Shown here: positions 38,219 to 46,865 of the stretch, piece after piece
Numbering within the stretch: position 1 is the first letter of the stretch
How the letters are laid out: every line of letters starts with the position of its first letter
NCBI GenBank assembly: GCA_004195025.1
Contig: SGBB01000009.1
Coordinates: forward strand, 1 to 64,000
DNA: 64,000 bases
Direction: 5' to 3'
From: Candidatus Acidulidesulfobacter diazotrophicus
Lineage (GTDB): Bacteria; SZUA-79; Acidulodesulfobacterales; Acidulodesulfobacteraceae
Position numbers and translations under genes: made by a program
The notes under the pieces: model-generated
What the model was told of the DNA's origin: nothing
The model's input: the letters and a program-made list of their open reading frames with translations, nothing else
Database searches by the model: none

Positions 38219-40972
38219 ATGCGATATTATAAAAATATTATATATATATTTTTGATTCTGATTGTTGTTCTGTGTTTAAACGGCATTGCTTATGCATCTA
38301 TAAATAATAGCAATGTCTTTACCGGATTTTTTCATCAAAAAGGCAAACCCGTTTTGTCAAATATTGATAAATCTTTTGAAACTGCTTTTTTGCGATATAT
38401 AAAATCTTCCAAGCCTTATTTTGTAATAGCTTATTCGCATCTTAAAACCCCCCCTTATTTTAACTTTAATAAAAAAATTAATTTAATTAGAATTAAAAAA
38501 TTGGGATTGTTGTATAATTCTCATTATATTATTACAGGCAGCATTGCCAGATTCGGCTCGCAATACAGGCTCCATGCTATGATAGTTAATTTGAATAATA
38601 TTTATCATTCAAAAACACTGAAATATATAGGGACGGGCGAAAAGTCGCTAAATAAAAATATTGGTCTTTTAGCTTACAAGGTCTCTTCTCTAATTGCAAA
38701 GAATTATAGTAAAAAACCATTATCGGTATTATCAAGCCACGCTAAATTTTCTAAAAAGATATATGCAATACGCGTAGAAGGAAATATCAGGGTTGGAACA
38801 GGTTTTATTCTTAATGATATACTGCTTAAAAAAGGTAGTATCTATTCAATTAAAAAGGTAAATGAAAGCATAAAAAAATTATATAAAACCGGATATTTTA
38901 AAAATATAACGGTTAATGTTAAATCTTCGCCTTACGGATTAATTATCACTTTTATAGTTTCTGAAAGACCATATATTAAGTATGTTAAATATTCCGGAAA
39001 CGGGTCTATATCGGTAAAAAAAATAAAAAAAATAATTAATATTCAACCGAACTCTCCTTATAGCGCATATAAAGGTTTTAAGGCTTTAAAAATATTAAAA
39101 TTTCTTTACTCGGCAGAAGGTTATTATAATGCTAAAATTAGGCTTAACAAGATAAAACTTTCAGGAAATTATGTCGGTTTAAATTTTATTATAGCTCAAA
39201 ACTCCCCTGTTATGGTTTCTAAAGTTGTCTTGAGAGGAAATACTTCATATTCTTCCGCAAAACTTTTAGGCATTATGAATATTAAAACAGTAAATATGCT
39301 TACTTGGATAACTGGAGCAGGAAAATTTGAAAAAGCAAAATTAAATAGTCAGATTATGAAACTTTTAAGTTTTTATTATAATAACGGGTATATTGATGTA
39401 AGCGTAAAAAAACCGAAATTTATTTTTTTAAAAAATAAAAAATTTGTTAAGATATTGTTAACTATACATCAAGGTCCTCAATATAGAATATCCGATGTCA
39501 ACGTTATAATAAAAAATAAAGATAAGCATATTAAAGAATACAACTCTATCATTAAACTTTTAAAAACTAAAGCAGGCAATATTTTTAACAGAAAGATGAT
39601 AGAAAAGGATATTTTGAAAATAACTAAATATTTGACTTACAAAGGATATGCTTTTGCAAATGTAGAGCCGTCCATAAAAATAAGCAGAAAAGATAGATCG
39701 GTTTTTGTTAAACTCACAATTCATAAGGGTAAAATTGCAAGATTCGGAAAGATCACTATTACAGGCAATGATGTAACGTACAGCTATGTTATTTTAAGAG
39801 CGTTAGTTATATATCCGGGAGAAAAATATAATCCTGAATTAATTAAACTATCACGTAGAAATCTTAAAAATCTATCATACTTTAAGCATGCTACCATAGT
39901 CACCGAAAAAGTTCCGGGGGAAAACATATTAAATGTTAAAGTTCATGTAAAAGAAGAAAATACAGGGAAATTTACTATAGGAGGCGGATATAGTTCGGCT
40001 ACGTCATTTATGGCAATATCTTCAATATCTGAATCTAACCTGTTCGGAACAGGTATATCAGCTTCTCTTAATGCTCAGGTAGGCGGACCTTATCAATCAT
40101 ACAGCTTGAATGTTATGCAGCCGTATCTTACATATCTTTACGGGAGACCTATTTCTTTAGATGCATCGGTATACGATACTTTCAATTCTCTTTATTATGA
40201 ATTTGCATACCGTTCCGCCGGCGGCTCTCTTACAGTCGGATTCCCATTATATAGGCGTATACTTACGGAATATGTAAGATATTTGATTGAACAGGATAGT
40301 TCGGTGATAATTCCTGGTTTAGCAAATATACTTCCTCAGGGTAAGCTTATAACAAGCGAGGTATCTTTTACAACTGTGTATAATACTCTCAATAATCCTA
40401 TGGTTCCTACGGCAGGAGATATGGCAAGTTTTAGAGCAAGTTTAGCAGGTTCCCTTATAGGAGGAAATGATGATTTTATTAAATTTACCGCTCAGGAAAA
40501 TCATTATATTCCTTTATGGTGGGGAACGTCTTTTATGACGAGCATTCAGGGGGGATATATAGACCCTACAAATTCTAATGCTCCATTGCCTATATATCAG
40601 CGGTTTTTTGTCGGCGGTATTACCAATACATATCCTCTTCTAGGATTTATGTACGATTCTGTCGGACCTACAGAAAATGGATTGCTTTATGGCGGCACAA
40701 GAATGATGACCGTGGGAGCAAAATATCTTATTCCTATTATGAAAAAAATGGGATTTTATGGTTTTTTATGGTGGAATGCTGGTAACGCATGGACAACATC
40801 GCAGACAATTAATCCATTTAATCTTGATGAGGCAGCGGGTATAGGTTTCAACTGGTATTCTCCGTTCGGTCCCATTGAAATAACATACGGTAAAATATTA
40901 GGAGCGCCTATTAACGGAAATGCCAGTACTAGAATCCAATTCAGTATGGGTGAAGGTTTCGGAGGATTATAA
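38219..40972 (+). CDS. bamA: Outer membrane protein assembly factor BamA
   Basis: Central component of the BAM machine that inserts beta-barrel proteins. Residues 1-26 form a signal peptide (IIYIFLILIVVLCLNGIAYA). Residues about 30-175 form an N-terminal domain not found in E. coli BamA; YIITGSIARFGSQYRLHAMI resembles TolB-N/LpoB-like folds. POTRA domains follow (about 180-580), from IYAIRVEGNIRVG onward, then the 16-strand barrel with GLLYGGTRMMTVGAKY near the C-terminus and a final strand ending in an unusual GEGFGGL rather than a terminal aromatic. Total 917 residues versus about 800 in E. coli. skp follows. Confidence 0.94.
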   Translation: MRYYKNIIYIFLILIVVLCLNGIAYASINNSNVFTGFFHQKGKPVLSNIDKSFETAFLRYIKSSKPYFVIAYSHLKTPPYFNFNKKINLIRIKKLGLLYNSHYIITGSIARFGSQYRLHAMIVNLNNIYHSKTLKYIGTGEKSLNKNIGLLAYKVSSLIAKNYSKKPLSVLSSHAKFSKKIYAIRVEGNIRVGTGFILNDILLKKGSIYSIKKVNESIKKLYKTGYFKNITVNVKSSPYGLIITFIVSERPYIKYVKYSGNGSISVKKIKKIINIQPNSPYSAYKGFKALKILKFLYSAEGYYNAKIRLNKIKLSGNYVGLNFIIAQNSPVMVSKVVLRGNTSYSSAKLLGIMNIKTVNMLTWITGAGKFEKAKLNSQIMKLLSFYYNNGYIDVSVKKPKFIFLKNKKFVKILLTIHQGPQYRISDVNVIIKNKDKHIKEYNSIIKLLKTKAGNIFNRKMIEKDILKITKYLTYKGYAFANVEPSIKISRKDRSVFVKLTIHKGKIARFGKITITGNDVTYSYVILRALVIYPGEKYNPELIKLSRRNLKNLSYFKHATIVTEKVPGENILNVKVHVKEENTGKFTIGGGYSSATSFMAISSISESNLFGTGISASLNAQVGGPYQSYSLNVMQPYLTYLYGRPISLDASVYDTFNSLYYEFAYRSAGGSLTVGFPLYRRILTEYVRYLIEQDSSVIIPGLANILPQGKLITSEVSFTTVYNTLNNPMVPTAGDMASFRASLAGSLIGGNDDFIKFTAQENHYIPLWWGTSFMTSIQGGYIDPTNSNAPLPIYQRFFVGGITNTYPLLGFMYDSVGPTENGLLYGGTRMMTVGAKYLIPIMKKMGFYGFLWWNAGNAWTTSQTINPFNLDEAAGIGFNWYSPFGPIEITYGKILGAPINGNASTRIQFSMGEGFGGL

Positions 40973-41141
40973 ATAAATTAAAGTTATATAACTTGCATTA
41001 AATATATAATTTGATATAAAAATATTAATAATATTCAAGTTGTTTTAATTAAATATCGTATTGCGTTTATTTTATTGAATAATTAAAATAAAATATAAAT
41101 AAATAAATTTTATATAAAACAAAAAAACAATCGGAGGTTTT

Positions 41142-41666
41142 ATGAAACGAATAAGTTTAATTTTTTCTATTTTCATTTTATTGCTTGCATTAATTTTATT
41201 AAGTAATACTTCACAAGCCGAAGCTGCCGGCTCAAACATTGGAGTCGTAAATATGCAGAAAGTAATCGCAATGTCAAATCAGGGAAAGAAAGCTAATTCT
41301 ATTCTTCATTCATTGGTGGTAAAATACAAAGCAAAGTTAAGCGCTTTAAAACAAAAGATAACAACGCTTCATAATGATTTAAAGCAAAATTCATCAATAA
41401 TGTCTTCGTCTGAAAAACTTAAAAAAACAAAAGAATTTGAAACCGATATTGCTAATTTTTCTTCTGAGGAAAAACATGTTCAAGGTGTGATTTCCGAAAA
41501 AAGATTTAATCTATTAAAAGGGATTGTTGCAAAAATTAACGTAATAATAAACAATATTGCAAAACAAAAAGGTTATATAATTGTTATTGATCGTCCGGAC
41601 GTCGTCTACAGAGTCAATTCAATTGATATTACTAATCAGGTTTTAAGTCAGATGAATTCCAAATAA
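41142..41666 (+). CDS. skp: OmpH/Skp-family periplasmic chaperone
   Basis: Chaperone for unfolded outer-membrane proteins between Sec and BAM. The 174 residues have a signal peptide with hydrophobic core ISLIFSIFILLLALILL and likely cleavage after SQAEA, then NIGVVNMQKVIAMSNQGKKA, typical of the OmpH start, a long coiled-coil (about 50-130) and the C-terminal strand YIIVIDRPDVVYR. CGGAGG lies eight bases before the ATG. Its place between bamA and lpxD is conserved in many Gram-negatives. Confidence 0.92.
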   Translation: MKRISLIFSIFILLLALILLSNTSQAEAAGSNIGVVNMQKVIAMSNQGKKANSILHSLVVKYKAKLSALKQKITTLHNDLKQNSSIMSSSEKLKKTKEFETDIANFSSEEKHVQGVISEKRFNLLKGIVAKINVIINNIAKQKGYIIVIDRPDVVYRVNSIDITNQVLSQMNSK

Positions 41667-41801
41667 TTAGAGTTAATATAATATATTTTATATAATAAAA
41701 TATTAAATTAACTATGCTGGTTTAATATTAAATAAATTTATTAAAAAAATATAAAAAAATAAGAATTTTAATTTATTTGCGCATATTTAAACATATTTAT
41801 A

Positions 41802-42833
41802 ATGGATTACTCTATAAAAGAAATTGCAAATTTATTATCTCTAAATATAATCGGCAAAGGAAACTTTGCCGATTTAAAAATAAAGGGTATAAATTCTTTA
41901 AAAGATGCCGGTAAAGACGAGATTAGTTTTATTTCGGACCGTAAATATATAAGATATATAAATGAAACAAAAGCCGCTGCGTTGATAATGGATTTTTCAT
42001 TATTAAAAGATTATCCGTTAGAAAATTTTAAATTCATAATTTTAGACACAAAAAATCCTTATCTGGCTTTTGCAAGAGCCTCACAATTGTTTTATAACTC
42101 TAATAATGACGATTCTTCGTCGAGTCAATTTTTGCTTGATGATGCTTTTATTGATAAAACGGTAATAATCGGCGGCGATACGATAATATACCCTAACGTT
42201 TGTATAGAAAAAGAATCCAAAATAGGGAAAAATTGTAAAATAATGCACGGAGTATTTATAGGACAAAATGTAAATATAGGGGATAATGTTATTATTTATC
42301 CAAATGTTGTCGTTTATAATAAATCTAATATCGGTAATAATTGTATTATACATGCTGGATCAGTTATTGGAAGCGATGGATTTGGATATGCTAAAGACGG
42401 AAAAGAGTATGTTAAAATAGTGCACTCTGGAAATGCCGTATTAGAAGATGATGTTGAGATAGGTGCTTTAACTTCGGTAGATAGAGGAGCTATTGGTTCT
42501 ACGATTATAAAAAAAGGAACAAAAATAGATAATCTCGTTCAAATTGCCCACAATGTCTTAGTAGGCGAAAATTGTGCTATTGCTTCTCAAACCGGTATTG
42601 CAGGAAGTTCTACTATAGGAGATAATGTAATTATGGGCGGTCAAGTCGGGATAGCCGGACATTTAACTGTCGGAAACAATGTAATGGTAGCAGCGCAATC
42701 TGGTATATCGCACGACATTAAAGATAATGAAGTTGTTGCAGGTTCTCCTGCTATACCTATTAAAGAGTGGCGTCTTTCAATGGTTTTATTTAAAAAGCTA
42801 CCTGAATTATTTAATAAAATAAAAAAGATATAA
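41802..42833 (+). CDS. lpxD: UDP-3-O-(3-hydroxyacyl)glucosamine N-acyltransferase
   Basis: Third step of lipid A synthesis, adding the second hydroxyacyl chain. The 343 residues have an N-terminal uridine-binding domain (about 1-105; DEISFISDRKY) and a left-handed beta-helix of hexapeptide repeats (about 110-310; for example NIGDNVIIYPNVVV), with the catalytic His in QIAHNVLVGENCAIASQ. A C-terminal helix follows. It lies upstream of fabZ and lpxA as in most lpx clusters. Confidence 0.96.
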   Translation: MDYSIKEIANLLSLNIIGKGNFADLKIKGINSLKDAGKDEISFISDRKYIRYINETKAAALIMDFSLLKDYPLENFKFIILDTKNPYLAFARASQLFYNSNNDDSSSSQFLLDDAFIDKTVIIGGDTIIYPNVCIEKESKIGKNCKIMHGVFIGQNVNIGDNVIIYPNVVVYNKSNIGNNCIIHAGSVIGSDGFGYAKDGKEYVKIVHSGNAVLEDDVEIGALTSVDRGAIGSTIIKKGTKIDNLVQIAHNVLVGENCAIASQTGIAGSSTIGDNVIMGGQVGIAGHLTVGNNVMVAAQSGISHDIKDNEVVAGSPAIPIKEWRLSMVLFKKLPELFNKIKKI

Positions 42834-43010
42834 AATATATTTTAATAATTTATTTTTTTTAAAATATTGCGAAATCTTTAAAATAATATTTAGCAATAAA
42901 TCGGCAGAGTAGTTTATTATTTACTATAGTTTAGACAAAACTTTACAGAAACCTTTATGTCAATATTAAGCAATAAGCAATATTAATTTATATTTAAAGG
43001 TAATCTAATT

Positions 43011-43490
43011 ATGGACATTAAAACTGCAAAGGAGACATCTTCTTGTGCTATGGACATTAAAGAGATAATGAGTCTTCTCCCGCACAGATTTCCATTTTTG
43101 CTAATAGATAAAGTTGTTGATCTTAAAAAAGGAAAGTCTATTAAAGCTATAAAAAATACAACTATGAATGAACCTTTTTTTCAAGGACATTTTCCTAATC
43201 ATCCTGTTATGCCCGGAGTATTAATTTTAGAATCTTTAGCCCAGGCAGGCGGTATCTTGGCTTATAAAACTGCCGAAGATGATACTATGAAAGATATGCT
43301 CACATATTTTATGGGGATAGATAAAGCAAGATTTAGAAAACCTATATTTCCCGGAAGCACAATCATTTTAAATGTTGAACTTATTAAAAAAAAACAAATG
43401 ATATGGGTATTTCGCGGTACGGCATTAGTTGATAACATATTATGCTGCGAGGCAAATCTTATGGCATCTTTTGTTGCACATAATAAATAA
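43011..43490 (+). CDS. fabZ: 3-hydroxyacyl-ACP dehydratase FabZ
   Basis: Fatty-acid elongation dehydratase, competing with lipid A synthesis for 3-hydroxyacyl-ACP. The 159-residue hotdog-fold protein has LLPHRFPFLLIDKV, the catalytic-His motif FFQGHFPNHPVMPGVLILESLAQAGG (His in GHFP, Glu in LES), and the C-terminal FRKPIFPG. In-frame ATGs at 43011 and 43050 are both possible; the second gives a length closer to E. coli FabZ. AAAGG upstream favours the first. Confidence 0.96.
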   Translation: MDIKTAKETSSCAMDIKEIMSLLPHRFPFLLIDKVVDLKKGKSIKAIKNTTMNEPFFQGHFPNHPVMPGVLILESLAQAGGILAYKTAEDDTMKDMLTYFMGIDKARFRKPIFPGSTIILNVELIKKKQMIWVFRGTALVDNILCCEANLMASFVAHNK

Positions 43491-43549
43491 ATAATGTAAT
43501 TCAGATAAATTTAAATAAATTAATTAAAATTAAAAATATTTATTAAGTT

Positions 43550-44320
43550 ATGATAGATAAAACTGCGATAATAGGAGAAAATGTAACCGTAGATAATTCT
43601 ACGGATGTCGGTCCATATTGTATAATTAAAGATTATGTAAAAATAGGCAAAAATAATAAAATTGCTTCTCATGTTGTTATAGAAGGTAATACGGAGATAG
43701 GGAATAATAACAAGATATTCCAATTTGCGTCAATAGGTTCTGTCCCACAAGATCTTAAATATAAAGGCGAAAATACAAAACTTATAATAGGCAGCAATAA
43801 TATAATTAGAGAATATGCTACATTTAATCCTGGTACAATAACAGGTAATTCAGCTACCGTTATAGGCGATTTTAATCTCTTTATGATGTCAACTCATGTA
43901 GCCCATGATTGCGTTATAGGAAATTATGCAATATTGGCTAATCATGCAACTCTCGCAGGACATGTGGAAATTAACGATTTTGCAATACTTGGAGGTTTAT
44001 GCGCCGTACATCAATTTACAAAAATCGGTGAATCTGCGTTAATTTCAGGCGGCACTATGGTGGTTCAGGATATTCCTCCTTATTTGATTGCATCAGGAGA
44101 TAGAGCTAGGATTTACGGTATTAACAAAATAGGTCTTGAGAGGCGAGGTTTTTTAAAAGAAGAAATAGATGCTATAAAAAATGCATATAAAATAGTATAT
44201 AGATCTAAATTGACAATTAAAAACGCTATTAGTAAAATTAAAAGTGAAATAAATACAAATACAATTGTAGAAAAATTTATTGAATTCATATTAAATTCTA
44301 AACGAGGCATAACTAGATAA
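43550..44320 (+). CDS. lpxA: UDP-N-acetylglucosamine acyltransferase
   Basis: First step of lipid A synthesis. The 256 residues contain a hexapeptide-repeat beta-helix (DKTAIIGENVTVDNSTDVGPY onward, about 2-190), the catalytic His in TATVIGDFNLFMMSTHVAHDC, GSVPQDLKYKGE in the substrate loop, and a C-terminal helical region. It sits 59 bases after fabZ. lpxC, which should follow in the pathway, is not in the window. Confidence 0.97.
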   Translation: MIDKTAIIGENVTVDNSTDVGPYCIIKDYVKIGKNNKIASHVVIEGNTEIGNNNKIFQFASIGSVPQDLKYKGENTKLIIGSNNIIREYATFNPGTITGNSATVIGDFNLFMMSTHVAHDCVIGNYAILANHATLAGHVEINDFAILGGLCAVHQFTKIGESALISGGTMVVQDIPPYLIASGDRARIYGINKIGLERRGFLKEEIDAIKNAYKIVYRSKLTIKNAISKIKSEINTNTIVEKFIEFILNSKRGITR

Positions 44321-44414
44321 GTATAATATTGCCGGATTAAAATATGAGGTGTTCGCTTATTAATGTTGACGGAGTTTAATTTTACATATGGTATCCATTA
44401 GCTAATTTAATAAC

Positions 44415-44424
44415 TATAATTTTA
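44415..44424 (+). promoter_or_regulatory. TATAAT element immediately before lpxI
   Basis: A perfect TATAAT lies at 44415-44420, four bases before the lpxI ATG, with no Shine-Dalgarno and no convincing -35 at standard spacing. It may belong to a very short-leader or leaderless transcript, or may be chance in AT-rich DNA. Confidence 0.25.
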
Positions 44425-45231
44425 ATGATCAATCAAAAAAGAATAGGCCTTATAGCGGGATATGGAGAATTTCCCCTTTTATATATAAAAAAACTTAAAT
44501 CTTTAGGTTTCTATGTTTGCGTTTGCGCCATTGAAGAAGAAGCAGGGGAAAGACTAAGTGACTATGCAGATTCTATCATTTATATAAGCGTCGGCGAACT
44601 TGGAAAACTTATAAAGTTTTTTAAATCTGAAAATGTCAATGAAATTATTATGGCAGGCAAGGTTAAAAAAACTTTAATGTTTAAAAAAATAAAGCCTGAT
44701 TTAAAAGCTATCACTCTTTTTTTGTCACTTAAAGACAGAAAAGACGATACTATTTTAAATGCTATATGTAAATATTTAGAGAAAGAAGGCTTAACTATAG
44801 TACCCCAAACTAATTATTTATCTTCTATATTTCCTGAAAAAGGAATATTGTCAGCCCGCAAACCGTCATCAAAAGAGTTGGCAGATATTAATTTTGGATA
44901 TGATGCCGCAAAATTGATAGCGGGAGCCGACATAGGACAGACAGCAGTTGTTAAAGATCTATCGGTAATGGCTTTAGAAGCTATTGAAGGAACAGACGAA
45001 ACAATTTTAAGAGGCGGAAAATTAGCTAACGGCGGTGCAGTTGTCGTAAAGGTAAATAAGCCGAACCAAGACTTGAGATTTGACATACCGGCGGTCGGAG
45101 CCGACACATTAGATGTGATGAACGATTCACAATGTAAATGTTTAGCTTTTGAAAAAAATACAATAATAATTAATAAACAGGAATTTATTAAGAAATCTAA
45201 TAATTATGGTATAGCGGTTTACGTAATTTAA
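44425..45231 (+). CDS. lpxI: UDP-2,3-diacylglucosamine pyrophosphatase LpxI
   Basis: Hydrolyses UDP-2,3-diacylglucosamine to lipid X, the step done by unrelated LpxH in E. coli. The 268 residues match LpxI: RIGLIAGYGEFPLLYIK at the N-terminus, the middle GKVKKTLMFKKIKPD and KDRKDDTILNAICKYLEKEG, and the C-terminal DUF1009 core VVKDLSVMALEAIEGTDETI and DLRFDIPAVGADT. It lies between lpxA and lpxB, so the pathway order is kept. Confidence 0.95.
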   Translation: MINQKRIGLIAGYGEFPLLYIKKLKSLGFYVCVCAIEEEAGERLSDYADSIIYISVGELGKLIKFFKSENVNEIIMAGKVKKTLMFKKIKPDLKAITLFLSLKDRKDDTILNAICKYLEKEGLTIVPQTNYLSSIFPEKGILSARKPSSKELADINFGYDAAKLIAGADIGQTAVVKDLSVMALEAIEGTDETILRGGKLANGGAVVVKVNKPNQDLRFDIPAVGADTLDVMNDSQCKCLAFEKNTIIINKQEFIKKSNNYGIAVYVI

Positions 45232-45558
45232 TGTATTAATCAATAATATAATTAGTTATTTTTTATGTAGTTAGTTATTTTTTATGTAGTTAGTTATTTT
45301 TTATGTAGTTAGTTACTTTTTATGTAGTTAGTTACTTTTTATGTAGTTAGTTACTTTTTATGTAGTTAGTTACTTTTTATGTAGTTAGTTACTTTTATAG
45401 TTATTTTTTAAGAACATTAATTTAATTTCCTATAAGAACAATATAAATTAAATATTTGCCTATAAATATTAAATTATTAATTTAAATAAAAATCTTTAAA
45501 TTAATTTATGTCAAATCAATTTATGTTCAAAATATATTTAATTTCAAAAAAGCAATAA
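45232..45558. other. Spacer between lpxI and lpxB
   Basis: 327 bases without a gene. The first half is filled by a 19-bp tandem repeat (45252-45396). The rest is AT-rich sequence with no clear promoter or terminator. The next gene starts with GTG. Confidence 0.7.
45252..45396. repeat. 19-bp tandem repeat, about 7.6 copies
   Basis: The GTAG core recurs at 45267, 45286, 45305, 45324, 45343, 45362 and 45381, exactly 19 bases apart. The unit is GTAGTTAGTTAYTTTTTAT, where Y is T in the first three units and C in the later five, so the array itself is subdivided. There is no ORF through it. Such an array is likely to vary in copy number between strains. Confidence 0.95.
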
Positions 45559-46716
45559 GTGGGAAAAATATTAATAGTTTCAGGAGAGCTTTCAGGAGAC
45601 TGGCTTGCATCAGGTTTAATTAAAGAATTTAAGAAGGTTAAGCCCGATGCCGATTTTTATGCGATGGGCGGCGAAAATTTAAAATCTGAAGGAGCGGAAA
45701 TTATTGCAGATTTAAATGAGCTTGCTGTTATGGGTTTCATTGAAGTAGTTTTAAAAATATCAGTTATAAAAAAAATATTGAAACGTATTTTAGCATGGAT
45801 TAAACTTAACAAACCTGATTTGATAATTTTAGTCGATTTTCCTACGTTTAATTTTAAAATTGCGAAGTATGCGCATCAATTAAACATTCCTGTTGTATAT
45901 TATGTCCCTCCAAAGATATGGGCTTCAAGATATAAAAGGATATATTTTATAAAAAAATACATAAAATTTGTGATAGTTATATTTCCTTTTGAAATAAATA
46001 TTTATGAAGAGAAAAATATAAAAGTTTATTATTGCGGGAATCCGCTTCAATTCAGATTAAATAAATTACAAAAAACCGTAAAAATAAATGATATAGATAA
46101 TAAAAATTTAAAAAAAAAGCGTTATCCTGTAATTTCGTTTTTACCGGGTTCAAGAAAATCAGAATTAAAATATCATAGTTCAAGGATTGTAGAATCCGCA
46201 AAACTTATACTTTTTAATTACCCCGATGCTTTATTTGTATTTCCTTTCAGAAAAGGTATTGACATATCAGTTTTAGAAAAAGAGTTGGATAAATCTAAAT
46301 TACCAAAAGAAAGTTATAATATATCAAATTATTTTGAAGAGTCGCTTTTGCAAAGCGATATAATAATTGTTGCATCCGGAACTGCTTCATTGGAAGCCGC
46401 AATGTTTAAAAAACCAGTTATAATAGTATATTATTTAAATTATTTTACTTATTTAATCGCAAAAATAATTGTTAAAGTAAAAGATATAGGATTAATAAAT
46501 ATAATAGCAGGGAAAAGAATAGTGCCGGAGCTGATCGAGTCTCAATTTACTCCTGAAAATGTGTATAATGAAGCAATAAAGTACCTAAAAAATGATGAAT
46601 ATCACAGAACGGTAATTTCAGAAATAGAAAAAACTATTTCAACTCTAGATTCTACTAAAAATCCATTCAAAGAAACTGCAGAAATTATAAATAAAAACAT
46701 TTTTGCGAAGCAATAA
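45559..46716 (+). CDS. lpxB: Lipid-A-disaccharide synthase
   Basis: GT19 glycosyltransferase that joins lipid X to UDP-diacylglucosamine. The 385 residues contain KILIVSGELSGDWLASGL, GGENLKSEGAEI, LVDFPTFNFKIAKYA, PPKIWASRYKR, SFLPGSRKSELK and the acceptor/UDP loop VASGTASLEAAMFKKPVIIVYY. The GTG at 45559 is chosen because it gives the family N-terminus and an in-frame stop lies just upstream. It follows the tandem-repeat spacer. Confidence 0.96.
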   Translation: MGKILIVSGELSGDWLASGLIKEFKKVKPDADFYAMGGENLKSEGAEIIADLNELAVMGFIEVVLKISVIKKILKRILAWIKLNKPDLIILVDFPTFNFKIAKYAHQLNIPVVYYVPPKIWASRYKRIYFIKKYIKFVIVIFPFEINIYEEKNIKVYYCGNPLQFRLNKLQKTVKINDIDNKNLKKKRYPVISFLPGSRKSELKYHSSRIVESAKLILFNYPDALFVFPFRKGIDISVLEKELDKSKLPKESYNISNYFEESLLQSDIIIVASGTASLEAAMFKKPVIIVYYLNYFTYLIAKIIVKVKDIGLINIIAGKRIVPELIESQFTPENVYNEAIKYLKNDEYHRTVISEIEKTISTLDSTKNPFKETAEIINKNIFAKQ

Positions 46717-46865
46717 ATAATTAATTTATTTTATTAAAATAATATAAAATATTAAAACAGTAATAGTATATGGCATATTATAATATTAAGAATTATAATA
46801 TAATATCTATATGATATATTATATTAAAAATCAGGCTGCCTTAAGTATTAAAATATTTTAAATTT

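Noticed and set aside
45252-45396. CRISPR array
   Set aside because: The 19-bp units are directly contiguous with no unique spacers and no cas genes nearby; it is a simple tandem repeat.
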